Assembly (NCBI GenBank): GCA_905221605.1
Contig: CAJNDS010000347.1
Coordinates: forward strand, 62,001-126,000
From: Symbiodinium natans
Lineage: Eukaryota; Sar; Dinophyceae; Suessiales; Symbiodiniaceae
Length of the DNA: 64,000 nucleotides
Reading direction: 5' to 3'
Position numbers and translations under genes: made by a program. The number at the start of each line of letters is the position of its first letter. The stretch's first letter is position 1. This document shows, piece by piece, positions 23,202 through 34,868 of the stretch. The notes beneath the pieces were generated by a model. The model saw only the letters and a program-made list of their open reading frames with translations, had not been told where the DNA came from and searched no databases.

Positions 23202-26200
23202 TCAACTAGAAGAAGCTAGGCAAAGCGCTGTTTTTATTCTCTTGTTGGGGTGCCTCGTGAGCCAGTAACCTCTTCCTCTGCCCCCGCCCCTCTTTGGGTG
23301 GTGCCTTGCGAAGGATGTGTCAGAGTCGGGGTACAGGCGGAAGACCCTCTCATCAATGAACAAATGGTGATCATGACCCCAAGCCGTGCCAACAAATGCA
23401 GAACTCGAAGCTGGAGCCGTCGAACTCCAGCTTGCCCTGCTGAACAAGCTGCGCCAGAAACCTTCGCTGCAGGTGTACCACGTACCCTCAGACTCCTCAG
23501 ACTACACAGATCTACACAGAAGCGCCCTCACACTTGGAACTCTCAACTCGTTGATGTGTGCTCATTAACTCCAAGGCCACTCCTCTCCCCGCCACACTTT
23601 GGCATCCCAGCGGCTCACGCAGTTGGGCCTCGCTCTGCGTGTAGGCAGGTTCCATCATGAACCTTCAGCATCCAAAGACACACAGGCGCTGTGGGCCCAG
23701 GGTTTGCAGCTCGTCGTAGATCTTGAATCTGTGCATGTAATTTGAATTTGCTGGCCTGTTATTTTGAGGGTCTCAAGTCTGACTCCTCTAGGGGCACAAA
23801 TGGGATGGACCCTTTGCAGGCGCAGGCTTGCACTGGGTGTGCAGAGGAGTTGGCCCTGCTAGTTTTAGGACAAAGCTGGCCTCTGCAAGAAGTTGTGGAT
23901 GCGGCTCAGCGATAACCTCAGATTGGTGGCTGCGGAAGAACCAGCTCCTACAATTAGCACTAAAAGGCGGTGCATCTTAAATCGCCTGAAACAACTAATG
24001 ATTCTTTTTGGTCCTTTATTGGCCCAGAGAAGCCAGGAAGCATGGTGGACTACATCAGACTAGTACTTAAGGTCAAGGTACACACCCAGCATGAGAGGTG
24101 CAGCAGTGCCAGTTGCTGATGCTGGGCACCGAGTGCTACTTGTGAGAACCCCAGCCTTGGCCAATGTGATGCAGTCTTACTCAGAAGACTCAGGCCGCGC
24201 CACGTGGTGTAGTTTTTGAGCATGCCTTGGAGGAAGGACCTGGGAGAGATTGCAGTTTGTGTTAGGCACATAAAGAGACAAGTTTTTGCTTTCATAGAGG
24301 GGCACCATGTAATGAAAAAGGCTATCTAAACTTTGTGGACTGCACGTCTGCTGTCCACCGTTGAAGCTCCTGTTCCGCATCGCTTCTTGGCCTTAAGGCT
24401 TCTCGACCCTTCATTAAACCTGTCAGCATGGTGAAGCCCAGCGAAGCCCAGCGAACCCAATTTGGCAGACATACCGTGCCAGGGTCAGATACAACCAAGC
24501 CACTCGCAGGCTCGCAGTTCCTTCGAGCATGCCTCCCACACAAGGTGCACCAGTACCATCAACTGCTTGTCAGGTATATGTCGGCCCGCAACGTTGTGCT
24601 GTGGGGCCTGCCTTTCTACATCACAATGTAACAAAGCCGCCAAGCCGTAAGATCCGGGAGCTACTGGGAAACCTGCTTGCAGACCTTGCGGCGAGCATCC
24701 AACCAACAGGCCTCGCGATTCGCACCATGTACTGGTGGTCCAGGGGATTCAGTATCATCGTCGAGGTGACCTTCAGAATTCAGCAAAGTCGCACATCTGA
24801 AATGCTCAGCTATTTCAGCCTTCGGCAAAAACAAATATTTCAGAATGCTTTTGGGGCTAAAGGAGCTCTGACATGGACATTCTGACAATCGCTGCCTGCG
24901 TCGAGGTCCACGTTGACACCTTCCATTGTTGGAGCAGACTCCTGCGAAACGCTTCGGGGGCAAACATACATATCTTGGGCGACATGCAATGGGCACCGCT
25001 TGAGGAACAATGCAGAACATATACCTTGCCAAAGATCGCTGCCGCCGCTGCTCAAGTCAACTTGCCCTAGTTACACATTGCTGGGCGTGTCGCCCGCATG
25101 GGCAATCCCTGTGGGTTTCTATATCAGGAGCTACAGTAATAAGGGCCGATCAAGGATCTCATCAGGGATTGGAAGCTTGGATGTGTTTTCTTTGCCATCA
25201 TCTCTTCCACCGGTAGATATGCGTGCATATCGCCATGAAGTTGTTTTTAATCTCCCAAGCCCGACTCTCCATACCCTCCGCAAATCAATAGCCCCAGAAC
25301 CAGAAGGATCCGCCTGCAGCTCGAAGAGATTTGCGCTGACCTCTTTGAGGACGCCCTGCATCGTCATGGGCACAAGTCACCATCAAGCACTACCCTTCAA
25401 TGAAATTTGGCCATACTTTCAATGAGTGCATGAAAACAATATAATCTTTGCACATGTTCGCTCAACACGCAGGACTGCATCTCAAAACCCCATACCGCTC
25501 GAAGAGAAATCGTGGAAAGCCCGCAACGCAGACTTCATGGGCTCCTTCGCTACACAGAACCCTCGAAGAAGTGGCCACGGCAGATGCGCGGACGCACTGG
25601 CGCTTTACGCGCGTGCCTTTGCCACCCAGAAGGCCACACGCTTGCGCACGAGAGCCTCCTGAGATTGGCCGAAGGAGTACGGGGCTGAGAACGTGAAGTC
25701 AGAGGAATTTGGATTCTGAGGGTGACATGATCACCCAGAATGGGTGCGTGAACGCAGAGAAAGGATGAGATAAGATGCATTCGGCAGGCGAGGCAGCAAG
25801 CTACATGAAGCATTTGGGAAACCAATCGCAAACATTCTAGTTGCGGCTGGTGCCGCGCACTGCAGAGAGGATACGGAAAACACCACACACATGAACACAA
25901 AGCATCTCGACTCCATGCATGAACAGATCTTGGTAACTCTTGGCCACGCCGCGGGAAGTTCGAGCTGAGTGGTCAGATCCTGGAGACTCAGCCTGCCCGG
26001 GCTTCATGGGATTTCGGGTTGAGGGGCTTTGCCGGGTTCTGCGGCTGGCTACTGCCGGTCGGGCTTGACTGCTTTAAAGGGAAGACCGACATGCGAAGAC
26101 GCCTTCCTGACAATCCACTTGAAGCCCAGGACCTTTTAGCTCTTGTCATCAGATCCCCAAGAACATTTCGCTCGCCCAATCCTCTGCGTCCTGAGTGTTC

Positions 26201-29200
26201 CTGAGACTTCGCCAATCGATCGCCTGCCTCGTGGCCGCAGCTGTGGCCGCAGCTGTGTCAGCAGACGCCTCGAGTAAAAGACGGCATGTTGACACTAGAT
26301 ACCCCACGCATGATCCCTCCAAGCATCATCTTGGCCACACATCTTCTCATACGGCAATGGTCTCCTCAAGACTTAACTCTACTTTTGAATTTTAGTAGGG
26401 CCGGGCCCTACTTTTCTGAGGCCCAATGCCTGCGTATATGTCGAGTCTAATTGAACAACAAGCGCTTGACCATGCCTCAGAGAAGCAGGCCAGGACGGCA
26501 TAGTGGATCGGCGTGACCTCAGAAGCTTTTGGGCATTCTCACCTTGATGGTTACTGGCCTTGCGCAGACACATGGGTCTCGTGCTCAAGCTAGAATAGCT
26601 TCCGCACGTGTTCGTTCGGCTTCGCAGGGCCCAGGCTGTCACATCCAACGTGCGATCCGCCAGCTGAACCTTGCAAAACTCAGAAATCGGCACAAGGCAG
26701 CGTGGCTGGCAGAAGCCCACGCATTAATACCACGCGGAAAAACAAAGCACACGCCTAGACCTGCGTCGTTCAATGTGCACAGGAGTAAACGTGCTTAGAT
26801 ACAACACGCTCATGTTCTCTCACCTCCAGTGGAAGATTAGCGAGAAAACGACCCTGGGCAAGAGCTGTTTGCCCAGGTGCTGTGATTTCGACCACTCCGT
26901 GGGCTCGCTGCCATTGGAGTGAACCTGAGTCGCTGAGCAGAAAGACCTCCGAGTAGCTACCGTTTCTTTGTACGTGTCGTTCAAACATGTTCAAACGGCA
27001 GCTTCGAGTAAGTGCTCGTGGTGAACCTGGTGAACAGTTGGATGCCGAGATGCTCCTTGCCTGTTGAGCTTCAGGGTGTCTCCCGACAATGCATGATGTC
27101 GACGTTCCGTTCCTTTTTTTTTTCAGGCAAGCAGCGCTTGGCCTTCGTCTTGGTATAGGCGTTGCCGTAGTCTGTAAGGGCGTCCTCGAGCTGAGCCGGC
27201 AACCTGGTGCTTTCACAGGGCGCCGGTGACATGGCACAAAGCACGCTTCGCACACTGCCCGATCCGTGAACGAGAAACAAAGTGAACCACATACCTCACA
27301 TGCCTTCTCTCAATGTCGAGCTTCCTTGCTCGCTGTTCTTGGGCCTGTGAGAAGTTTTGCCCAAGTGACCGGAAGCGTGGGTGGTCTGCCTTGCTGAGAG
27401 CAGGTGGCCAGTAGTGCTGCGAAAGCACGAGGGGATGGATTGGACCTGAGCTGTTAAGCAGAAACGCCGCTGAGAACGTGCATGCCTGACTCATCGCTGC
27501 CAGAGGCACCCATTCCACCACCCTTGAGCTGCTGGACGTTGCCTTAAAATGCACATTCCCCCACGGACTTCGGTCGCCTACCAGCACTGCTCAAGAAGGG
27601 ACAACCCGGCTAGCTGCTGCTGCAGTCAAGGACTGGAGATGCCAAGTTGCTGTTGACACGCTTCGAGTCCTTGATGTCCTGCAACATGACCTGGCAACAG
27701 GCCGCGCTCACCGCCCTCTGGGAAACGCCCATTCAGATCTCAGCACGAGACTTGCAAAGACTTTCTGCAGCGCGCCTCGCAGTGGACAAGAGCTGCATCG
27801 CCAAACCTGCTCGCAGCACACATCTTGTTTGGTTCATGGTAAGCTTTTGTGAAACTTCTGTGTAACTTTTCCTTTATCGGACTGTCGTGTGCGGGACCAA
27901 GCTCTAAGACATCGGATTCACTTTGAAAACTGCACGTAGTCGACTGGTGGCTGGCATGTCTAGGTCCGGTGCAGATGGACCCCGCAGGATTCCAGCCGAA
28001 AAGGCTGCTGCTTTCAGGTAACGGCTCAGCTGTCGCCTGGTCTTGAGCAGCTCCAGATTCTGCATCTCCCGCTCCGCGTGGTAGGTGGGGTTGGCCAGGA
28101 GCCGGTCGGCCAACATCTCCTCACATGGTTTTTGGGGCTTTTGGGCCCAGACAGCCTCACTGCTGGTATCATGTCGAGACGAGGCACTCAAAAGGGTTGC
28201 AGGTGAACTCAGGCCCAAGATTACCAGAGTACCAACAGGCCACAAGAGCATTAGAGTTGGGGCTCAGGCCCCTGCATGGTGACTAATGTCCATATCTACC
28301 CATCTTGCCCGAATGCCTGCAAGTACACTAGAATTCCGCTTCTGTCCTTGTACTCCTTGATGAACATCTCCTGCAAGGTTCAAGGGCCGATGTCCAAGAT
28401 GCATGCCGGAAAAATGCTGTAAGATTGTCTGGGCCCAATACAGTCGAACCTTGTCAAGTCCCAAGCAGCTCTCTCGTGTCACCCCACAAGGCCTACTAAA
28501 CTTCTTGCTCTCAAGTCCGGGTGCACCTTGGAGCCGTAGATGCCGACCAACAGCGACACGACGTCCTGCCATGGGCTTGAGCTCACCTAAACACCTCTTC
28601 CTTCCTTCCTTTCTTTTTTCCGACTTGACCACACTTTGTTACAAGCCACGTGAATTCGTTGGTGCCTAAAACATCACTCATCCTTCTTCTCAGACTCGCT
28701 TCGTCGTCTTCGGTCTCTTGGAATTCTCTTTGCTTGCCTTTACAGGCCCTTAATCACAAACTTCGAGCCTGCGCACGTCGATGCCGTGAGGGCTTCCTTT
28801 GTGCAATGGGTCAGAGGCGTTTGAGGCTCAGAGTTGACATATCGGGTTGTTATCTGTATATTCGGGATGTGTGACTGCGACTGCTGCAAGCGCGCGTCGA
28901 GGCCTTGGGGTACCATTTCTAAAGAAGCTTTCCCGGCGTCTACGAAATTCTCCGAACATCGAGCCCAAATCCAGAACCAACAACGACATAGGATAGGATA
29001 TGGCGCCCCGGGGAAGAGGCTCGGGCGCGCAGCAACATCAAGCCAACGTCAAGCGGCTGCGGGTCCACGTCGAAGGGGTCTGGGGCCCAGCAGTCCGGAT
29101 CCTCCTCATCGTCGCCTAGATTCGCTCAGCGGGAGGACTTTTTTCATTTTTTCCCTTCTGCAGCACAGCGTTTCAGCAGGGCTATGCAAGCTTGTGCTCG

Positions 29201-32158
29201 CATGCGAACTGCTCGCATGCAAACATTGTACATGGAACGCGTGGTTGTGAACGTTTGCCGCTTTGGCTTTTCTCCAAGACTTTCTCCAAGAAGCTTGCTT
29301 CGAAGTCCTCGCCTGTGTGAGGGTGGTTCAAAGGGGTAGCGCTGAGTGCCCACGGAAGCTTCTGCGACAGCAAACGGTATACGACAAGCAACTGATCCAA
29401 GCTCGAAAATTGAAAAGAGAGACACTGCCTGAACATGGCCGTCCGGCGTGCTTGACTGTGCAGCTGCAGGCTACTCGCCACTCCTTCTCCCCTCCTCTAC
29501 CTCTCCCCTCCTCTCCCCTCCACCCTTCCATGCACTTCCAGTGCCTGCGAAGTCCGGCACTTCATTCTGAGCCGGCAGTGCAGGTTGGCCAGCCTTGCTG
29601 GGATCTACGGGAGCCAAGTGAGAGTCGACCAAGAAGAAAACTCACTCCCGACCTCAACCCTCCAATGCCCATGCTATGCTCATCTACACTTCTTCCGAAC
29701 ATGTCTGGACCTCCATCAAGCCCCGCCTGGAGCTTCGCCTTCTTAGACGCGGAGGCCAGCGCCTCCCAAATGCGGTCAGGAGCCGCGGTGTTTCATGTGT
29801 TTAAGAAGGAACCATTGGGCATTGGTCAAGGACCCTGAACCATCTGCCCAAATTTCCCAAATGTTTGTCTCCTGCCTCTGCCCCCTGCTGCAACTCCTGC
29901 CCATCGCCCGATTCACAGGCGTGTCCACATACGCTTCAAGTGCAGCTACTTGGAATGCGTGTGACTAAGTCGGTCGTCAATCGGGGCAAATGCGACATTG
30001 TCTCGCAGCAGCGACGTGGAACATGCTTTCTGGAAGTGTGTTCGTATTCAAAGCCCAGAGCTCTGAAGCTGTTGACCTCCCCCGTGCACGCGCGGGGTGT
30101 CCTGCTGCAACTCCTTAGCTGCTCACGGAAGCTCCTCACAACATCCCATATTCAAGTCAAATCTGAGTCAAACACGCAGAACTATACACAAGAACCCTGA
30201 GGATGCCAAGAATCCGTGTCCTCCGTCAAAGCCTCTGGCCAACAGGTGCAGGACTAGGAGATTTGGATTTTGGCCTTGTCACATTGTTGCACATCCTTTC
30301 ATACGGGTTTGCGTGTTGAACCGAACTTGGCCAAACCCCGCTTGTGGTCGAAGCTGCAGCTGCAGGACTCTGAAGTTCTCTGAAGTTGAATAGCACTATG
30401 TCACTATGGCCCGGGCCGTGATGATGCAACGGACCGTGTCTTTGCGTCTCTTGAGGTACTCTCGGATGGGTGCCGACCTGAAAGCAGTGAAGCGCGAAGC
30501 AGTGGTCCCTACAGGCGCAAAACCCGACATCCTCATTTTCAATGGCGTAGTACAGCTTGTACAGGCTAAAAACCCACAGGGCCCGCAACCAAAGCAACAA
30601 AAAACCCAGCTAAGGCCCAGACACGCCATCCAAGAGCAGTCCCCTCGGGTCAATCAGCCGCAAAGCCTTGGATCGCTGATGTTGGGTCCGGATTCGCTCA
30701 GAAAGGGTTTGAAGTTCTCGGGGGCCGCTTCGCAAATTTGCGGGGGAGTCCAGCGTGGCTTCTCAGCATCTCCTAGTTGCTAACTCGTGCTCAGTGAATT
30801 ATCAGCAAGTAATGTGTTGCTTAGTTTTCTCCTCAACAGATGACAGCACAGCAAAAGCTAGAGGACGTGCCAGTCAATCACCAACTGCAACTTTCTTCTT
30901 CCTTGCCCGAGCAGTTCAAGTTTCGAATCGAAGCTGGCAAGCACAAACAACCCAACGGGGATTGCACCTAATGATCCGTGCGCGACGCACCATCTCATCC
31001 AAGTGCCTTGATGGTTTTGATGTAGACCTTGATGACGTCTCCTGGGCTGACTCATGACGGCTCGTTCAGAGTTTCTGCCACACGCCAGGCACGCCAGCCA
31101 CACTGCAGGGTTTGAGCGGTTGTCTTTGCCAGGCGGATGTCTCATCACTGGCTGCAGCATGCTTGGGTTAACAACGGATAGAAACACAAGCCTCGTGATG
31201 CTGTCGAGAAAGGTTTCCGCTGAGGCGCTGGTATGCGCCCCTGCAATTAAGAGGCGCCGTGAGATCTGTTGTCGCAAAGCCTGGCGCAAACTTCGGGCAG
31301 GGCCTCCAAAATTAAAGCCTCGGCCTCCCCACCTCCTCCAACCCCAAACCTTGAACCCCCTAAGCTCTACTGACAAGCTCTTGCAAACTAGTTGGAACCC
31401 GCTTCAAGCCAGTCGTGCCAGAGCATGCCAGAATTTTGTTCACCCTTTCTGCTGTGCCCAGATGTGCTCACGCCGCGCTCATGCCGAATGTTCTCTCGGG
31501 TGACTCTCCCGGATGACCATACGATGCCTGCACCAGTGGCGCCGCCCGGCCCGTCAAGGCGAGGCATCGCCTTCCCGAGGCTTCGGGGCTCCATTTGCTA
31601 GGTCTGCAGAGGACACCTTGCAGTCGGGTTTCAGGGCTTTCGCTTTGAGCTATGTAAGGGCCGGAGAATTAAATTAGGAACTTTGTTTGTTTTGGTTTGT
31701 TTTTTTGGGTTTAGGGTTTAGGGTATAGGGTTTAGGGCTTAGGGTTTAGGGTAGTAGTACCAGGGTAGTAGTACCAGTAGCAGGGACAAAAAACCAAAAA
31801 AAGTCCAAAGAAAAACAAAAAATCCTAAAAAAAAGGTCCATAAAAACAAAAAAACCGAAAACAAAATAGACCTCCTAAGGGCCGGAGAATTAAATTCGGA
31901 GTTTCTTTTTTTTTTAATAGACCTCCCTATGTAAGTTACAGGGAGTCTCGCTCGCCCACCTCAGTCGTGGAAACACAAAGCACCCAAGCATCTCAGAACG
32001 TCGGAGTCTTGTGCTGCAAGCTCTTTAGGACCGTCCCCAACCCTTCCGAGTTTCGAATCTGGGAGAAAAGAAACCACGCCTCAGGTCCAGGAGCGCCGGC
32101 GCCGACTCGGGGAAGTCGCGCACGAGGTCGAAGGCCTCACCTTGGAGAATCCAAGCGC
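23202..32158 (-). CDS. APC2: Anaphase-promoting complex subunit 2 (APC2, cullin-type), N terminus not resolved
   Basis: APC2 is the cullin scaffold of the APC/C ubiquitin ligase that drives exit from mitosis. About 22 minus-strand exons read in family order. EAFDLVRDFPESAPALLDLR (32158-32078) joins PARSLRQALRQQISRRLL (31303-31229), then DVIKVYIKTIK (31041-31007), ALRLIDPRGLLLDGV (30666-30623) and SAPIREYLKRRKDTVRCIIT (from 30477). DCWAPDPFDVDP follows (from about 29115). The cullin core is DVVSLLVGIYGSK (28565-28527), EMFIKEYK (28370-28347), EMLADRLLANPTY...LELLKT (28119-28037), FGDAALVHCE (27806-27776) and VMLQDIKDSKRVNSNL (from 27690). Next come PLVLSQHYWPP (from 27445), LPAQLEDALTDYGNAYTK (27203-27136), SLQWQRAHGVVEIT (26924-26881), VQLADRTLDVT (26669-26637) and VTPIHYAVLACFSE (from 26517). 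The winged-helix end reads EALVRKRVAFWVAK (25658-25617), GVLKEVSANLFELQ (from 25355), FLQGMLKNYTTW (24239-24181), SRIHNFLQ and HHLFIDERVFRLY. Most 5' splice sites are GC, one is GA. Exons before 32158 and a few small exons were not identified. Confidence 0.92.
31655..31930. repeat. Telomere-like array flanked by a 25-bp direct repeat, inside an APC2 intron
   Basis: The segment TAAGGGCCGGAGAATTAAAT occurs at 31655 and again at 31876, continuing as TAGGA in the first copy and TCGGA in the second. Between the copies are about five TTTAGGG-like units (31707-31753), a GTAGTAGTACCAG doublet (31752-31780) and an A-rich tract. ATAGACCTCC also occurs twice (31867 and 31918). All of it lies in the intron between the APC2 exons at 32158-32078 and 31303-31229. 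Confidence 0.85.
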
Positions 32159-32159
32159 C

Positions 32160-34470
32160 TACAACAGAGAAGGCCGTAAGACACCTCAGAGATTCCTTCA
32201 CCTCCCGCACGGGTTCAGAAAGTTGAGCCATGTGTTGACAAACCCTTCCTGAAACCTCGGTTGCAGAATGGGAGCCCTTGCAGACTGCCACAAAAAGAGA
32301 CATGGCAGACAATCTAGCTCTCGCAGCATGTTCTCGAAAACCACCGGGGTCACCGGAGAAGATGGCACTGATCGACTGACCATGTACTGCTTCGCGCCAA
32401 GAAGCCCAAGCGAATTTCCAAGAATGCCTCTCTGGCAGGGAAGGCTTCAATTGACGTATGTTAGAATTACACGCGCGAACAACTTCTGACAGGAGCCTAC
32501 TAAGCCTTTGTAGCCATGTGCGCCACCCTTTTTAAACAAAATTCTGTTCCTTCCTCTCCTTTTTGTCGTCATCTCTGTCCCCATGACCCCCAGGCTGTTG
32601 CGTGAACAGGTGTGAACTGAGACCCCCCCCCAAAACCCGAAAAACCGCCCATTCCATTGCTGCACCTGCTGGACCTACTGGGAAAGGGCACTAAGGGCAT
32701 CTCGGCAAGATCAGCTGCAAGCTGCCCTACGCGGCCCGTCGTCCAAAAAGCTCTTCTCGAACCTTAGTTAGGGCCTTGGGAGGCAGGTAAGATATCACGC
32801 AGGACAGGCAAGGGCACGCTTTGCAGCCTGGTATCGACTACACTTGCTGAAAACCAAAGAACCCACTTCGCTTAAAGCAAGAAGCCCCGCACCTCGAAAA
32901 AGCGCAGCGCCGCGCTCTGTGCTGCACCCCACCAGGCTTCTTCCGCCTCTCGGGATCGGGTTTTCCAGCCGCTGGGGATCAGGCTTGAGATGCTCGCTTC
33001 GGACTTCAGGGGTGCAGATGAGGTTCAGTGGTTCAGCAATCATGATCATGAGACCGTTCCGGCAATGCAGAGCTGGTCGTCGGGGGACAGCCGGTTCAGG
33101 GATTTGTTTAGCAGATTCACCTGCAACAATAGAAGCTTCAACGATTCTTGAAAACCGTGAATGCTGTGATCCACGTTTCTACTACGCCCGGCTCGTTGGA
33201 CAGCGGTCTACAAAAACCACCGGCGCCTTGAACTCAGCTTCATCTTCCTGAACAGGTTGCGAACTGACAGCTTCTTCTTCTACTGCGCAGCTGGAGCTAG
33301 CCCCCTCTAAACCTGTAGGAAGGTGTTCCCAGACGACATTGGATGAATGCCACGTACTACATTTCCTTTAGTTCGGACGCGACCACTGCAGAGTCGGAAC
33401 CCTGCGTGCCGCCAATGCGACCAACGCCCTACCCAAAGACCCTAAACCCTAAACCCTATCTTTTCGCTGCATCCCTGGCACCGGCAGTGTAGCTGAAGCC
33501 ACTGGTGCCACCCCGAAAGCCGCGCGGAGCCAGCGGAGCATGCACCTCAGCAGGTGCCAGCTCACCACAAGGTAACACCGGATCATGCTGTCTTTCTCAC
33601 TGAGATTTCTGAAGGAGCAAGAGGATCCCTGGTGATGTTGCAGCTTGCCATCAGCATGGCAACACAAACCTCACAGAACCGTCTCAAGCTTGAGAATGCT
33701 GAAGTCTGAGCCTTAAGCTCTACCAGTCAAGAACCCTTCCCTTCAGGCCCTAAGACAAACAAATCAGTCGGGCTACGAGTAGAGGATCTGTGTGAGGCGG
33801 TCGAGCAAGCCCTGACAGATGTTTGGCAGCTTTGGTTTGGGCTTTGCTTGCGCTGGCTTCGCGTGGTCTCCGGGGGGGAGAACAAGTCTGCCCGTATAAC
33901 AAGTGCCTGTTGCATTTTATTGTGGCATCGGCGGTTTCTGCGAATGGGTCACAGATGGCCTTCTTGTCGAACTCGCTCCGGCAGCGCTCCTGTTGTTGTA
34001 GAGCCGTAGAGCTTTTATGTGGAGTTCTGAGGTTGTCGTCCGAAAAAAAAAACAAGCCTGAAACTTGTAACTGGAGAGAACTGAGAGCATCCGGCCCTGG
34101 CATGTGCAGGCTCAGTGCCGTCTTGATGCAGTACGTAAATCAAGGAAATTCACAGATACGGCGACCTCACTTCGAAGTTGGAACAGGCGACTCGAGACTT
34201 GTTGCAGGTATCCTCACATGTGGGGGGGCACTGCCAGGACCAGGAGCAGAGCCAGGTTAAGAACTTGGATGTGGAAAACACTGCACAACGATCCGGCTTG
34301 GAGATCACATTCAGGGATGAGCCAACTCCGGTTACTCCGCTAGTACCCAAGACATCCGACTTGCAAGGCGTTCGGCGCAGAGTGTGGGGGCACTCTCAAG
34401 ATGGTACGGTATGGTAAGGTCGGGGTCCGGATGCAGATTCGAGATCGTTTCCAGTGAAAGTCGGGGTTTT
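32160..34470. other. Upstream APC2 territory, exons not resolved
   Basis: The N-terminal half of APC2 should lie here or further right. A minus-strand stretch after CTATTGTTGCAG| near 33120 reads VNLLNKSLNRLSPDDQL and has a good 3' splice site. Another, near 32240-32200, reads FQEGFVNTWLNFL. Both are plausible exons, but neither can be tied to APC2 with confidence. The open frames at 33750-34260 on both strands show no motif. Confidence 0.3.
33435..33462. repeat. Short telomere-like CCCTAAA run
   Basis: Three consecutive CCCTAAA-type units, the reverse complement of the plant/protist telomere motif TTTAGGG, lie within otherwise single-copy-looking sequence. Confidence 0.85.
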
Positions 34471-34479
34471 GGAAGTTCA

Positions 34480-34868
34480 TCTGCCTCGATGAAGGACATC
34501 AGCTGCTGCGAGAAAAAACCTTCGGCTCAAAGCATGGGAGCTCATGCGCTGAACATTAGCCTTTGAGCTTCCACGACCTTGCGGACTTGTCCGACAAACC
34601 ATGGTGGCAGCCAAGGCTTCTGTGATGGACCGTGTACGGAAGCTAAGAATGACAGAGCAACATAATATGTCATTTTTGAATATACCAGCAATGCCACTGC
34701 AGTCCGGCTGCGCATGGCCAGATCTGACCAACTTCGGCGCAGACCCGCAGCCAGCATGGCCTGATCAGCTCTCCCGCTGCTCTTCAAGATGCACGACGAT
34801 GCTGCGACGACGCTAAGACGGCTAATAAACTGGTGTCGCGGTGCAGCACGCTCGCGGACTACGTCCAC
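34480..34868 (-). CDS. Unrecognised exon-like stretch
   Basis: The minus strand is open for about 108 codons and contains RTAVALLVYSKMTYYVAL, SFLASVHG and WFVGQVRKVVEAQR. Its composition is protein-like with a possible membrane-associated helix. No family is recognised, and it could be an upstream exon of the APC2 transcription block. Confidence 0.22.
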
